Positions 43,294 through 53,009 are shown, counted from the stretch's first letter. The stretch is DNA of 64,000 bases from Stenotrophomonas sp. MYb238 (GCF_009496535.1 NZ_WIDL01000004.1:124001-188000), one strand, 5' to 3'. The notes: generated from the sequence alone by a model not told the origin. Program-made: numbers and translations.

Positions 43294-44460
43294 TCAGGGC
43301 ATGCCGCTCTGCACCGCGGTATCGCCATCGACGGCACGCCGGCCCAGCGCCGGATCGTCGGTGAAGAAGGCATCGATGCCGGCCTGCAGATAGGCGCGGA
43401 TCTCGGCGACCGACCCCTGCGGGTTGCGTGCGTCCGCCGCGCCCTGGCGCAGCGCCACGGGCAGGAACGGGTTTTCCGGACGGAAGGTATAGGCCACCAC
43501 CTGCAGGCCGGCGGCATGCGCGTCGGCGATCAACGGCGCGGGCGCTGCCAGCCGGCCCTGCGCGTCCACCGGCAACAGGGCGCGGCGCTCGACGCCTATG
43601 GCGTCGGCATAGCCGGCGATCTCGCGCAGGCCGGCCGGCGTCATCATCCGCGCGTAGGTCAGGTCGCCACCGGCCAGCGCCACGTCGGCGGGCATGGCCT
43701 GCGCTTCGCCCAGCAGCTGCAGCAGGCGGATGTTCGACTGCCTGCCGATGCGCGCGCGCAGCTGGCGCAGGTTGGCGGTCTCGAACGACTGCACCAGGAT
43801 CGGCGCGACGTTGGTGTAGGGATTGCCGCGCAGGGTGTCGAGCAGGCGCTCCTCCATCGGCAGACCGATGCCGCGGAAATAGCTGCCGTGCTTGATCTCC
43901 GGCGCTAGGCCGATGCCGCGCCCGCTGCGCCGCGCCTGCTGCACCAGGAATTCGACAATCTCGTCCAGCGTGGCGATGCGGAACTCGCCGTCGAACACCG
44001 TGCCGCGCAGTTCCGGCAGGCGTTCGCGCGCGTGCAGCGTCTTCAGTTCGGCAAGGGTGAAGTCCTCGGTGAACCAGCCCTCGATGCGCTTGCCGTCGAT
44101 CGTCTTGGCGGTGCGGCGCACGGCGAACTCCGGGTGCGCGGCGACATCGGTGGTGCCGCCGATCTCGTTCTCGTGGCGCGCCACCATCACCCCGTCGCGG
44201 GTCATCACCAGGTCCGGCTCGATGTAGTCGGCGCCATCGACGATGGCCTGCGCGTAGGCGGCCAGCGTGTGTTCGGGCAGCAGCGCGCTGGCGCCGCGGT
44301 GGGCGTACACCGAGACATGCGCAAACGGCTGGGCGGGAGCGGCGGCCATCGCCGTCGAGAATGCCATGCACAGGCCCGCCACCACACCCAGAACCGCTCT
44401 GCCGACCACCGCCCGCTCCTGTTTCAGCCATCGAAAGAAGCGGGAGTGTGCAACCCGCAT
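43294..44460 (-). CDS. periplasmic glycerophosphodiester phosphodiesterase
   Basis: 388 aa from the ATG at 44460, a signal-peptide-bearing protein (cleavage near FSTAMAAAPA). The GDPD barrel has the metal site YAHRGASALLPEHTLAAY, IEPDLVMTRDGVMVARHE (Glu, Asp, His), then KHGSYFRGIG and, at the C-terminus, YLQAGIDAFFTDDP. It hydrolyses deacylated phospholipids to glycerol-3-phosphate and an alcohol, as GlpQ does in E. coli. Periplasmic GlpQ-type rather than cytoplasmic UgpQ because of the signal peptide and the long insertion between strands. Confidence 0.9.
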   Translation of the reverse strand: MRVAHSRFFRWLKQERAVVGRAVLGVVAGLCMAFSTAMAAAPAQPFAHVSVYAHRGASALLPEHTLAAYAQAIVDGADYIEPDLVMTRDGVMVARHENEIGGTTDVAAHPEFAVRRTAKTIDGKRIEGWFTEDFTLAELKTLHARERLPELRGTVFDGEFRIATLDEIVEFLVQQARRSGRGIGLAPEIKHGSYFRGIGLPMEERLLDTLRGNPYTNVAPILVQSFETANLRQLRARIGRQSNIRLLQLLGEAQAMPADVALAGGDLTYARMMTPAGLREIAGYADAIGVERRALLPVDAQGRLAAPAPLIADAHAAGLQVVAYTFRPENPFLPVALRQGAADARNPQGSVAEIRAYLQAGIDAFFTDDPALGRRAVDGDTAVQSGMP

Positions 44461-44490
44461 ATGACCGGCACGGGACAGCTCCACACTCCC

Positions 44491-44557
44491 GTAGGAGCGG
44501 CTTCAGCCGCGATGGGCTTTATCGGGAAAGCTCCATCGCGGCTGAAGCCGCTCCTAC
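44491..44557. repeat. paired REP palindromes
   Basis: GTAGGAGCGGCTTCAGCCGC and its inverted mate ending CTCCTAC at 44557, with GATGGGCTTTATC and GAAAGCTCCATC between. Same family as the 38313 pair. It lies between the 5' side of the GDPD gene and the 3' end of the ABC-F gene, both on the minus strand. Confidence 0.9.
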
Positions 44558-44563
44558 GGTGTT

Positions 44564-46180
44564 TCAGAGCGGAAGCCGGCGCCAGCCTTCGGCATCGGCA
44601 TGCAGGCGGCCGGTGATGCCGATGCCGCGCAGGAACGCCTCGTCGTGCGCGGCCACCAGCAGCGTGCCGGACCAGTCGCGCAGCATCGCTTCCAGCGCCT
44701 GCATCGAATCCAGGTCGAGGTGGTTGGCCGGTTCGTCCAGCAGCAACAGCTGCGCCGGCGGGTGTGCATACAGCGCGCAGGCGAGCGCCAGCTTCATGCG
44801 CTCGCCGCCGCTGAGCGCCTCCACCGGCTGCTGCGCGTTGCCCGCATCCAGGCCCAGCAGCGCCAGGCGGGTGCGCAGTTCGGCGTCGGCCATCGATGGG
44901 TTGGCATCACGCAGCTGTTCCATCGCCGGGGCCTCCGGTACGGGCAGGGCCAGATGCTGGTCCAGCCAGGCATGCGGCGCGTTCACCTGCACCGTGCCGC
45001 TCAGGGGCGGCATTCGACCCGCCAGCACCTTGAGCAGCACCGACTTGCCGCTGCCGTTACGGCCAGTGAGCGCCAGCCGTTCGCCCCGCCGCAGCAGCAG
45101 ATCGACCCTGGCCAGAGGGCCATCGACGAAGGGCAGTACCACATCCTCCATCACCGCCATGCGCTCGGGCGCACCGCCGGTGCCGGCAACGGGCAGCAGC
45201 ACCACGGCAGCGGCCGCTTCGACTTCCGCCGCCGCCTGCCGCACCTGATCGTCCAGGCGTTCGCGCTGCTGTTGTTGTTGCAGATCCGCCTTGCCGGCAC
45301 TGGCCTGCGCCCGCTGCTTCTGCCGGCCCAGCAGGATCGGCGCCTGGTTGGCGTGCGCGGCCTGCCGGTTGCCGCGGGCGGTGCGGCGCTCGCGTTGTTC
45401 CTGCTGCTCGCGCAGGGCCTGTTCGCCCTGGCGGCGTTCGTGGCGGCGCTGCTGCAGGATTTCCGCGGCCAGGCGCCGTTCCTCGCTGCGGCGCGCCGCG
45501 TAGAAATCGTAGTTGCCGCCATGGCTGCGCAGGCCAAGCGAGGACAGTTCGACGATGCGCTGCATGTCGCCGAGCAGTGCGCGATCGTGGCTGACCACCA
45601 GCAGGCCGCGCGGCCAGCGCCGCAGCTGGTCGCGCAGCAGTTGCCGCCCCTGCGCGTCGAGATGGTTGCTGGGCTCATCGAGGACCAGGAAGTCGGCTTC
45701 GGAAAGAAATGCGCCGGCCAAGGCCACGCGCATGCGCTGGCCGCCACTGAGCCGGTGCACCGGCGTTTCGGCCGACACGCCGTGCAGCTGCATGCGCTCC
45801 AGCTCCGCCTGCAGGTGCTCGCGCAGCTGCCAGCGTTCACCCAGCGCCTCGAAATCGGCGACATCGCTGCTGCCCTGTTCGATGCGGTGCAGTGCCGCGA
45901 GCGCATCGCCCAGGCCGGCGAGATCGGCGACGGTGTCGATGGGCGAGGCATCGATCTGCTGCGGCAGCCATGCAGCCGGTCCCGAACGCAGGCAGCGCCC
46001 GTGCGTGGGCGCCAGCCGGCCGGCCAGCAGTTGCGCCAGCACGCTCTTGCCCACGCCGTTGCGTCCGACCAGCGCGGTGGGGCGCGCGTCGAAGGTTTCG
46101 TCCAGATCGGAAAACAGCAGCCTGCCGTCGGGCAGCTGCCAGGAGACGCGTTCAAGCGTCAGGAAGGGAGTCGTGGTCAT
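44564..46180 (-). CDS. ABC-F family ATPase
   Basis: 538 aa with two ABC ATPase domains and no membrane segment. Domain 1: Walker A GRNGVGKS (39-46), LSGGQRMRVALA, FLVLDEPSNHLDAQG. A charged Arg/Gln-rich linker (about 235-320) is the ABC-F interdomain region. Domain 2: Walker A GRNGSGKS near 370, LSGGERMKLALA, LLLLDEPANHLDLDS. ABC-F proteins act on the ribosome, either as translation factors (EttA, Uup, YheS types) or antibiotic protection proteins. The linker and size resemble Uup/YheS-like housekeeping types; drug resistance should not be assumed. Confidence 0.88.
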   Translation of the reverse strand: MTTTPFLTLERVSWQLPDGRLLFSDLDETFDARPTALVGRNGVGKSVLAQLLAGRLAPTHGRCLRSGPAAWLPQQIDASPIDTVADLAGLGDALAALHRIEQGSSDVADFEALGERWQLREHLQAELERMQLHGVSAETPVHRLSGGQRMRVALAGAFLSEADFLVLDEPSNHLDAQGRQLLRDQLRRWPRGLLVVSHDRALLGDMQRIVELSSLGLRSHGGNYDFYAARRSEERRLAAEILQQRRHERRQGEQALREQQEQRERRTARGNRQAAHANQAPILLGRQKQRAQASAGKADLQQQQQRERLDDQVRQAAAEVEAAAAVVLLPVAGTGGAPERMAVMEDVVLPFVDGPLARVDLLLRRGERLALTGRNGSGKSVLLKVLAGRMPPLSGTVQVNAPHAWLDQHLALPVPEAPAMEQLRDANPSMADAELRTRLALLGLDAGNAQQPVEALSGGERMKLALACALYAHPPAQLLLLDEPANHLDLDSMQALEAMLRDWSGTLLVAAHDEAFLRGIGITGRLHADAEGWRRLPL

Positions 46181-46372
46181 TGCGGTCCATCCATGCCCGG
46201 ATCACCCGGCTGCCGGCGGCAGCGGGACTTCGCGAGGCCTCACCAGCGCGGGCTGGCGGGGCGGGCATCAATGGCGCATCGGACCGGACTCCTTCGGGAA
46301 ACAGGGCCGCCATCGCGGCGGCAGGGCGAAGACTAACCGGCGAGGGATGAACGGTTCAATGCCGACGGCCGC

Positions 46373-47722
46373 TCACTTGCCGATGCAGAAGCTGGAGAAG
46401 ATACGGCCCAGCAGGTCGTCGGCGGTCATGCGGCCGGTGATTTCGCCCAGCGCATCGTGCGCCAGGCGCAGTTCCTCGGCCGCCAGTTCCAGCTGGTCGT
46501 GGCGCAGCTGCGCATCGGCATCGTCGAGGTGTGCGGCAGCACGGACGATGGCCTGCACGTGGCGCAGGCGCGCGGAGAATTCGCCCTGCTGGCCTTCGCC
46601 GGCACCATCGCCGGCGAGTTCGCGCAGGCGCGCGTGCAGCTGCTCCAGGCCCTGCCCGCTCGCGGCGGAAATCGCGATCTCGTCGTCGCCCAGCGGGTGC
46701 GGCCACTGCGGCAGCAGGTCGCATTTGTTGAGTATCCACAGCTGCCGCGCGGCCTGCGCCGCGGCGTCGCCGATGGCCTGCCGGCCCGTGTCCGGGTCGC
46801 GCGCATCCAGTACCACGATGGCCAGGTCGGCGCGCTGCATTTCGGCGCGGGCGCGGCGCATGCCTTCGCGTTCGATGGCGTCGCCGCCTTCGCGCAGGCC
46901 GGCGGTATCGACCAGCTCCAGTTCCAGGCCATCGATGCGGATGGTCTCGCGCAGGGTGTCGCGGGTGGTACCGGCGATGTCGGTGACGATGGCGCGCTCG
47001 CTGCCGGCCAGGGCGTTGAGCAGCGAGCTCTTGCCGGCGTTGGGCGGGCCGATCAGCACCGCATGCAGGCCATCGCGCAGCTTGCGGCCACGCTCGGCAT
47101 CGGCGCGCAGCTGCGCGAGCGACGCCCGTGCCTGCTCGACGCCTGCGCGCACCTGCGCGCCGCCCAGCGTATCCAGCGGTTCATCGGCGAAATCGATGGC
47201 GGCCTCGACGTGGATGCGCAGCCGCACCAGCTGTTCGGCCACATCCTCGACGCGGCGCGAGAACACGCCGTCGAGCGAGCGCCGCGCGGCACGGGCGGCG
47301 CGCACGTCGCCGGCGGCGATCAGGTCGGCGATGGCCTCGGCCTGGGCCAGGTCGAGCTTGCCGTTGAGGAAGGCGCGCTCGCTGAACTCGCCGGCGCGCG
47401 CCTGCCGCGCGCCCAGTTCGATGCAGCGCGCCAGCAGCTGGCGCAGCACCACCGGGCTGCCGTGGCCCTGCAGTTCCACCACGTCCTCGCCGGTGAAGCT
47501 GCGCGGGCCTGGGAAGTGCAGCGCGATGCCGTCGTCGATCACCTCGCCCGCCGCATCGCGGAACCGCGCATAGTGCGCGTGGCGCGGCTGCAGCGCCGGG
47601 CAACCGAGCCCACGGGCGATGGACGCCGACAGCGGACCGGAAAGGCGCAGGATGCCGACCCCGCCCGCGGCGGCGCCGCTGGCGACGGCAACGATGGTGT
47701 CGCTGGCGGGAGCGGGGTTCAT
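46373..47722 (-). CDS. mnmE: tRNA modification GTPase
   Basis: 449 aa. N-terminal formyl-THF-binding domain (about 1-118: [37 protein letters not shown]), a helical domain with an inserted G domain ([38 protein letters not shown]), and the C-terminal CIGK whose Cys is conserved in MnmE. With MnmG it makes the cmnm5 modification at U34 of tRNAs. The position after yidC in this lineage is normal. The caspase-like lipoprotein gene inserted between yidC and mnmE is separated by only 3 nt and likely cotranscribed. Confidence 0.96.
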   Translation of the reverse strand: MNPAPASDTIVAVASGAAAGGVGILRLSGPLSASIARGLGCPALQPRHAHYARFRDAAGEVIDDGIALHFPGPRSFTGEDVVELQGHGSPVVLRQLLARCIELGARQARAGEFSERAFLNGKLDLAQAEAIADLIAAGDVRAARAARRSLDGVFSRRVEDVAEQLVRLRIHVEAAIDFADEPLDTLGGAQVRAGVEQARASLAQLRADAERGRKLRDGLHAVLIGPPNAGKSSLLNALAGSERAIVTDIAGTTRDTLRETIRIDGLELELVDTAGLREGGDAIEREGMRRARAEMQRADLAIVVLDARDPDTGRQAIGDAAAQAARQLWILNKCDLLPQWPHPLGDDEIAISAASGQGLEQLHARLRELAGDGAGEGQQGEFSARLRHVQAIVRAAAHLDDADAQLRHDQLELAAEELRLAHDALGEITGRMTADDLLGRIFSSFCIGK

Positions 47723-47725
47723 GGC

Positions 47726-50386
47726 TTACAGCTTCTGCAGCTGCGCGCGCGCCTGCGCGGCGCCGCTGCCCTGCGGCTGCAGTTCCAGGTAGGTGGTGTA
47801 GGCCTGCTTCGCCCTGGCCTTTTCGCCGGCGTGGAAATAAGCATCGCCAAGGTTGAGGTAGGCCACCGCGCGCGAAGGATCGATCTTCAGCGTGTTCTCC
47901 AGCCAGCGCGCCGCTTCCATGTAGCGTTGCTGGCGGTAGTAGACGAAACCGAGGTTGTTGGCGGCCTGGGCGAAATCCGGGCGCAGCTTCAGCGCTTCGG
48001 TGAACTGCGCTACCGCCTCGTCGTAGCGTTTCTCGCGGTACAGCTGCAGGCCGCGGTCGTTGGCCTGCTGGGCGCGCTGGCGGTCGGAGGTCGGCACCGC
48101 GGCCGGCACCACCAGCGTGTTGCTGCCTCCCTGCAGGTTGGCGACCTTCACCGCGGCCTCGTTGCCGCCCTGCGCCGCATCGACGCGGCTGTTGAGCGCG
48201 ATGGCGTCGGCCGAGAGCTGGGTGGTGTCGGCATTGAGGAACTCCTGGCTGTCCGGCACCTGGAATACGAACTCGCCGCCCTGCGAACCGGGCAGGCTGC
48301 CGAACGCCGGCGTCTGCCGCGAGACCGCCGACACCGCCGGCGCGACGTAGGCGGCCAGTTCCGTGCCGGTGATCAGCCCGTCGCCATTGAGGTCGCCCTT
48401 GCCGGACAGCGCCTGCAGCAGCACCCAGGTGAACACCGAGTGGCCGTTGGGGCCGCTGTCGGCGACCTGCTGGTCGGCGCCGCCGGCGGTGAGCATCTGC
48501 CGCGCGGTGCGGCGCGCGTTCTCGCGCAGGAAAGAGGACGACGAAGCGCCGCCGCGGGTCAGGCCCAGGCCGCTGTAGCAGGCGTCCATCACGAACAGCA
48601 CGTGCTTGGCCTGCAGGCTCTCGGCGATGTTCTGCACGTCGGTCATGGCGATGGCGTCGGTGGCGAATTCCTTCGGGTCCGAATCCACCGGGATGATGTA
48701 GCCCAGGTCGCGCCCGGAGGCGAGCTGGCGGGTAGCGCCATGGCCGGCGAAGAATACGAACACGCGGTCGTTCTTCTGGGTGCGGCCATCGGCCAGCCGA
48801 TCGTGGAACGCGGCCAGGATGTTGTTGCGGGTGGCCTCGCGGTTCTTCAGCACGATCACCTGCGAGGACGGGAAGCCGAACTGGCCGGTCAGGGTGTCGG
48901 CGATGGCTTGGGCGTCGCGGCTGGCGTATTCGAGCTTCGGCCACTTCGCATAGTCGTCGATGCCGATGACGATGGCCCATGACTTCTCGTAGCCGGTGGT
49001 GACCGTCGCCGCGTTGCCGGCATCGCGGCGGGCGCGACTGACGGAGAAGTCGCGGCCGTTCCAGCCGGCGAACTGGTAGCCGTCGGCGATCAGCCGGTCC
49101 AGGATCTGCGGCAGCGCCTTCACCGCGCGGTCGTGGATGTCGTGGAACAGGATGATGCCGCGCTGCTCCTTCTGCACCTGGTCGAGCACGCGCTGCACGA
49201 TGGACTCCGGCACCGGGTCGGCCCAGTCCATCGAATCGATGTTCCACATGATCGATTTCAGCCCGGCTTCGCCGAGCAGCTGCAGGCCTTCGGCGTTGCG
49301 CGCGCCGTACGGGAAGCGGAACAGCGGCGCGCGCCTGTCGCCGACACGGCGCAGCAGCGCGTCGGTGCCCAGCACCTGTTCGCGCAGCGCGTCGCCGCTG
49401 GTGCGCGAGAGCTGGGCGTGGGTGAGGCTGTGGTTGCCTACGGCGTAGCCGTCGGCCATCAGCTGGCGGCTGATGCCTGCCATCGCGCCCAGCGTCACCT
49501 TGCCGTCGGTACCGACGGTGCCGATGTTGCGGCCGACCTCGAAGAACACGCCCGGCACGTCGTAGCGCTTGAGGATGGCGGTGATCTCGTCGGTGTAGGC
49601 CTTGTGCGGGCCGTCGTCGAAGGTCAGCACCACGGTCTTGGCGGGCAGGTCGCGGCCGAAGATCTCGCGCTCGCTGTCCTTCATCGACATCGGATAGGGC
49701 TCGATCACGCCGTGGTCGCGCAGGATCGTCTCGCGCTCGTACTGCGTGCGCAGGTGGGCGACGTAGTCCTCCCATTTCTCGCGCTTGAGCGCGATGGCGC
49801 GCGTGCGCTCGAAGCGGCTGAAGATGCGGGTGATTTCCTGGTTGTAGTTGCGCTCGATCTCGTCCAGCGCGTCCAGGTCCTCGCCGATGCGCTGGTGCAG
49901 CTTGACCGCCGGCAGCGAGGAATCGGCGCCGACGCGCTCGTGCAGGTCGCGCAGCATTTCGCGAAAGACCAGGCGATCGGCGTCGTACAGGTCCGGCGCC
50001 GATTCGATGTAGTCCAGCACCACGCCCAGCGTGGCGAAGCGCTGCGGACTGGGGGTGCGCAGCAGCGCATCGAACTGCGTGGCGATCGCCTGGCGCTGTT
50101 CCAGCCCGTCATGGAACAGCTGCTGGCCGATGCGGGTGGAGGTCGCGCGATCGCGGTCGTTCTGCGTTTCCTCGTCGGCCAGCAGTACGATGATACGGCG
50201 GTGGCTGTCGAGCTGTTGGCGCAGCGCCGTGAGCAGCGGTGCCGCCGCGCCGTCGTCCGTTGCCGCCTGCCCGGCAACATTCGCAGCCGGTTGCTGCGGG
50301 TCGGCCGGCTTGCCGCCGCAACCGGCCAGCAGCGCGGACACGGCGATCGGCAGCAGGAAAGCGCGCATTGCAGGAAGACGGGACAT
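47726..50386 (-). CDS. lipoprotein fusing NodB polysaccharide deacetylase, caspase-like protease and TPRs
   Basis: 886 aa from 50386 (an ATG at 50368 would also keep the lipobox LLAGC, Cys23). A helical domain (about 50-230) is followed by a NodB deacetylase with all motifs: TFDDGP (255-260), NHSLTH (318-323), RFPYG (357-361), a WNIDSMDW strand and LFHD (413-416). A peptidase C14 caspase-like domain spans about 465-710, with His549 in AGHG and Cys603 in DACYSG, and contains an EF-hand-like loop DLNGDGLITGTEL (665-677). TPRs fill 775-886. Expected place: periplasm, anchored by lipid. The combination suggests a cell-envelope glycan deacetylase joined to a protease that may need Ca2+. Confidence 0.85.
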   Translation of the reverse strand: MSRLPAMRAFLLPIAVSALLAGCGGKPADPQQPAANVAGQAATDDGAAAPLLTALRQQLDSHRRIIVLLADEETQNDRDRATSTRIGQQLFHDGLEQRQAIATQFDALLRTPSPQRFATLGVVLDYIESAPDLYDADRLVFREMLRDLHERVGADSSLPAVKLHQRIGEDLDALDEIERNYNQEITRIFSRFERTRAIALKREKWEDYVAHLRTQYERETILRDHGVIEPYPMSMKDSEREIFGRDLPAKTVVLTFDDGPHKAYTDEITAILKRYDVPGVFFEVGRNIGTVGTDGKVTLGAMAGISRQLMADGYAVGNHSLTHAQLSRTSGDALREQVLGTDALLRRVGDRRAPLFRFPYGARNAEGLQLLGEAGLKSIMWNIDSMDWADPVPESIVQRVLDQVQKEQRGIILFHDIHDRAVKALPQILDRLIADGYQFAGWNGRDFSVSRARRDAGNAATVTTGYEKSWAIVIGIDDYAKWPKLEYASRDAQAIADTLTGQFGFPSSQVIVLKNREATRNNILAAFHDRLADGRTQKNDRVFVFFAGHGATRQLASGRDLGYIIPVDSDPKEFATDAIAMTDVQNIAESLQAKHVLFVMDACYSGLGLTRGGASSSSFLRENARRTARQMLTAGGADQQVADSGPNGHSVFTWVLLQALSGKGDLNGDGLITGTELAAYVAPAVSAVSRQTPAFGSLPGSQGGEFVFQVPDSQEFLNADTTQLSADAIALNSRVDAAQGGNEAAVKVANLQGGSNTLVVPAAVPTSDRQRAQQANDRGLQLYREKRYDEAVAQFTEALKLRPDFAQAANNLGFVYYRQQRYMEAARWLENTLKIDPSRAVAYLNLGDAYFHAGEKARAKQAYTTYLELQPQGSGAAQARAQLQKL

Positions 50387-50462
50387 GGCAGGCGATGACA
50401 GGCGGAGGCCGGAAGATTCTAGTGGAGCAGGGCCAACCCCGCTGGCATCGCCAACAATTCCC

Positions 50463-50530
50463 GTAGGAGCGACTTCAGTCGCGATGGGGCTTTCCCGGCA
50501 ATGCCCCATCGCGACTGAAGTCGCTCCTAC
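50463..50530. repeat. paired REP palindromes (GACTTCAGTC variant)
   Basis: GTAGGAGCGACTTCAGTCGC and its mate ending CTCCTAC at 50530. Compared with the other pairs, stem bases G-C are replaced by A-T on both arms, a compensatory change. Located between the yidC terminator and the start of the caspase-like gene. Confidence 0.9.
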
Positions 50531-50559
50531 AGGGAATGCCGGATCGCGCCGCCCATACG

Positions 50560-50585
50560 AAAAGCCCGCCTTGCGGCGGGCTTTC
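50560..50585 (-). terminator. intrinsic terminator of the rpmH-rnpA-yidC operon
   Basis: On the minus strand, GAAAGCCCGCC and GGCGGGCTTTT form a GC-rich stem with a GCAA loop and a short T-run, 5 nt beyond the yidC stop. Confidence 0.85.
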
Positions 50586-50589
50586 GCGG

Positions 50590-52302
50590 TTACTTGGCTT
50601 CGGCCTTGGCCGGCGGCGCGTGCTCGCCGTGCTTCTTGGTCATCCACCACTGCTGGGCCAGGCTCAGGCCGCCATTGACCACCCAGTACAGCACCAGGCC
50701 GGACGGCATGAAGGCCATCATGACGCCGAACACCAGCGGCATGAACTGCATCATCTTCTGCTGCATCGGGTCCATGCCCGGCGCCGGCGTCAGCTTCTGC
50801 GTGAACCACATCACCGCCACGTTGATCACCGGCAGGATGAAGTACGGATCGCGCGCGGTCAGGTCCTGGATCCACGCGAACCACGGCGCCTGGCGCAGTT
50901 CCACCGACTCCACCAGCACCCAGTACAGGGCGAAGAAGATCGGCATCTGGATCAGCAGCGGCAGGCAGCCGCCCATCGGATTGATCTTTTCCTTCTTGTA
51001 CAGCTCCATCATCGCGGTCTGGAACTTCTGGCGGTCGTCGCCATAGCGTTCCTTGAGCTGGGCGATGCGCGGCTGGAACTTGCGCATCTTGGCCTGCGAC
51101 TTGTACTGCGCGTTGGCCAGCGGGAACAGCGCCAGCTTGAGCAGGATCACCAGACCGATGATCGACCAGCCCCAGTTGCCGACCAGCTTGTGGACCTGGT
51201 TCATCACCCAGAACAGGCCCTGGCCGATGATGGCCATCAGCGAGAAGCGGCTGTAGTCGACCACGCGCTCCAGACCGGGCACATCTTCCTTGGCGATCTG
51301 GTTGACCAGCTTCGGGCCGACCCACAGGCGCGCCTGCGTGCTCACCTTCTGGCCCGGTGCCACGGTGAAGCCCGGGCCGCGCGCCTCGATGACGTTGCGC
51401 GGGCCGTTCTGCGAGAGCAGGTACAGCGAGGCCTGGTCGGGCTGCGGAATCCACGCGGTGAAGAAGTGGTGCTGCAGCATCGCCACCCAGCCGCCGCTGA
51501 CGGTCTGGTTGAGGTTGCCGTCCTCCAGGTAATCGGCGAACGGGCGACGCTGGTACTTCTTGTCCTTGTCGTACCAGGTGGCGCCGTTGAAGCTGAAGGA
51601 ATCCGGGTTGGTCATGCTGCGGCTGAGGATCGCCGGCACGCGGTCGAGCTTGCGGAATACATAGCCCTGCCACGGCGCGCCGCCGGCGTTGACCACTTCA
51701 TCCTTGACGCCGATGGCGTAGTCGCCGCGCTTGAAGGTGTAGGTACGGTGGATGCTGACGCCGTCCGGGCCGTTCCAGACGAACGGCACCTGCAGCTCGC
51801 CCTGGCCGTCGGCCAGGGTGTATTCCTTCGCAGCCTGCGCCGGCTGGAAACCATTGGCGCCCGGCGCGGCCGAACCGCCCTGCCCCACCCAACCGCTGGT
51901 GGCGCTGTAGGGATGCGCCTTCTCTTCGGTGAGCAGCTGCACCGGCGGGCTGCCGGCGGCCTTGGTCTGCGGGAACTGCAGCAGGTCGGCGTCGAGCACG
52001 CTGCGGCCGTCGAGCACCAGCTTCAGCACGTCGGTGGTGACGGTGACGCGGGGCGCGGTGGTGACCGGCTCCAGCGTGGCCGCCGGGGCGACCGCGGTCG
52101 GCGCCTGGCCCGGAATGGAAGCCTGCGGCACGTTGCCGGCGGCCGGCGGCGCAAGGTCGGCGTCGTTGGCGGCCGGCACCGCCGGCTGGCTCGTGGCGAC
52201 AGTGGCCGGATCCGGCGCGTTCTTCTCGCGACCCCACTCCATCCACAGCAGCACCGCCACCATCAGCCAGGCGAAAATCAGGAATACACGGGTCTGGTTC
52301 AT
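50590..52302 (-). CDS. yidC: membrane protein insertase
   Basis: 570 aa, usual length for gammaproteobacterial YidC. An N-terminal transmembrane helix ([20 protein letters not shown]) and a linker rich in Ala/Pro/Thr precede the periplasmic P1 beta domain (about 70-350). The conserved C-terminal membrane core follows: [70 protein letters not shown] and [22 protein letters not shown]. The tail is positively charged. It inserts proteins into the inner membrane with or without SecYEG. The start overlaps the last base of rnpA, so no yidD gene lies between. Confidence 0.96.
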   Translation of the reverse strand: MNQTRVFLIFAWLMVAVLLWMEWGREKNAPDPATVATSQPAVPAANDADLAPPAAGNVPQASIPGQAPTAVAPAATLEPVTTAPRVTVTTDVLKLVLDGRSVLDADLLQFPQTKAAGSPPVQLLTEEKAHPYSATSGWVGQGGSAAPGANGFQPAQAAKEYTLADGQGELQVPFVWNGPDGVSIHRTYTFKRGDYAIGVKDEVVNAGGAPWQGYVFRKLDRVPAILSRSMTNPDSFSFNGATWYDKDKKYQRRPFADYLEDGNLNQTVSGGWVAMLQHHFFTAWIPQPDQASLYLLSQNGPRNVIEARGPGFTVAPGQKVSTQARLWVGPKLVNQIAKEDVPGLERVVDYSRFSLMAIIGQGLFWVMNQVHKLVGNWGWSIIGLVILLKLALFPLANAQYKSQAKMRKFQPRIAQLKERYGDDRQKFQTAMMELYKKEKINPMGGCLPLLIQMPIFFALYWVLVESVELRQAPWFAWIQDLTARDPYFILPVINVAVMWFTQKLTPAPGMDPMQQKMMQFMPLVFGVMMAFMPSGLVLYWVVNGGLSLAQQWWMTKKHGEHAPPAKAEAK

Positions 52303-52763
52303 CAGCAGGCAGGCTCGGCTCGACCGGGCGGTGAACCCGGCGCGTTCAAGGAAGAAGAGGGTTCGTTGCCCTCGCGCGGCGGCATTGTGCCGTCAGTGAT
52401 CACCGCGGGCAATGCACCGGCACGGCGGAGCAGACGTACGAACGCCTCGCGGATCTGCCGATTGTCGGCAAGCTTGGCCGCCGAGCGGGCGACCACGACA
52501 TAGTCACCCCCGGCCATGTCTGCCCGGAGGTGGCGTGTGGCGTCACGCAGCACACGCTTGATGCGGTTGCGGCCCACCGACCGTGTATCGACCTTGCGCG
52601 ACACGGCCAAGCCCAGCCGGGCGGGGGTGTCCCCTTTCAGCCAGTGCAGTGTCATCAATGGGTCGGATACACGGCGGGCGCCGTTGAAGACCGTTGTATA
52701 TTCGGCACGCGTACGAACCCGCGCAGAGCGAGGAAATCGCTTGCGCGGGTCGGTGCTGCTCAC
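52302..52763 (-). CDS. rnpA: ribonuclease P protein component
   Basis: 153 aa from a GTG at 52763; a TTG further up at 52805 is also possible but would start directly at the rpmH stop. The RNase P protein signature is clear: [83 protein letters not shown]. It binds RNase P RNA and helps 5' processing of tRNA. It carries a C-terminal extension (about 30 residues, [19 protein letters not shown]...), common in this bacterial family and probably disordered. Confidence 0.92.
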   Translation of the reverse strand: MSSTDPRKRFPRSARVRTRAEYTTVFNGARRVSDPLMTLHWLKGDTPARLGLAVSRKVDTRSVGRNRIKRVLRDATRHLRADMAGGDYVVVARSAAKLADNRQIREAFVRLLRRAGALPAVITDGTMPPREGNEPSSSLNAPGSPPGRAEPAC

Positions 52764-52801
52764 GATCGGATTTGCATCTGCCGCACGGGGCGGCGACGCA
52801 A

Positions 52802-52942
52802 TCAAGCGCTGAGGACTTTGCGGCCCTTGGCGCGGCGACGCGACAGGATCTTGCGGCCGTCAGCGGTCTTCATACGCGCGCGGAAGCCGTGATCGCGCTT
52901 GCGCTTGAGGTTGCTGGGTTGGAACGTGCGCTTGGTGGCCAT
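52802..52942 (-). CDS. rpmH: 50S ribosomal protein L34
   Basis: 46 aa, too short for a length-filtered search: [20 protein letters not shown]...[16 protein letters not shown]-type sequence, all basic, matching L34 end to end. It is a component of the large ribosomal subunit. First gene of the rpmH-rnpA-yidC operon, which runs away from dnaA as in nearly all related genomes. A strong promoter lies just upstream. Confidence 0.97.
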   Translation of the reverse strand: MATKRTFQPSNLKRKRDHGFRARMKTADGRKILSRRRAKGRKVLSA

Positions 52943-52981
52943 GGGGGCACCTGTATGAATGGGACGGAAAGAACCGGAAAT

Positions 52982-53009
52982 TCTATAGACCCTCCCCCCA
53001 TCGCGTCAA
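52982..53009 (-). promoter_or_regulatory. rpmH promoter
   Basis: On the minus strand, TTGACG (53009-53004) and TATAGA (52987-52982) are spaced by 16 nt. They fit sigma-70 -35 and -10 elements and lie 40 nt upstream of the rpmH start. Confidence 0.75.

Noticed and set aside
46181-46372. Leader-peptide attenuator upstream of the ABC-F gene
   Set aside because: Small ATG frames exist in the leader, but no anti-terminator pairing or terminator hairpin with T-run was seen.
47726-51673. A 1,315-codon form of the caspase-like lipoprotein reaching into yidC
   Set aside because: The extra part is antisense-frame text over yidC and across a REP and terminator. The lipobox places the start near 50386.
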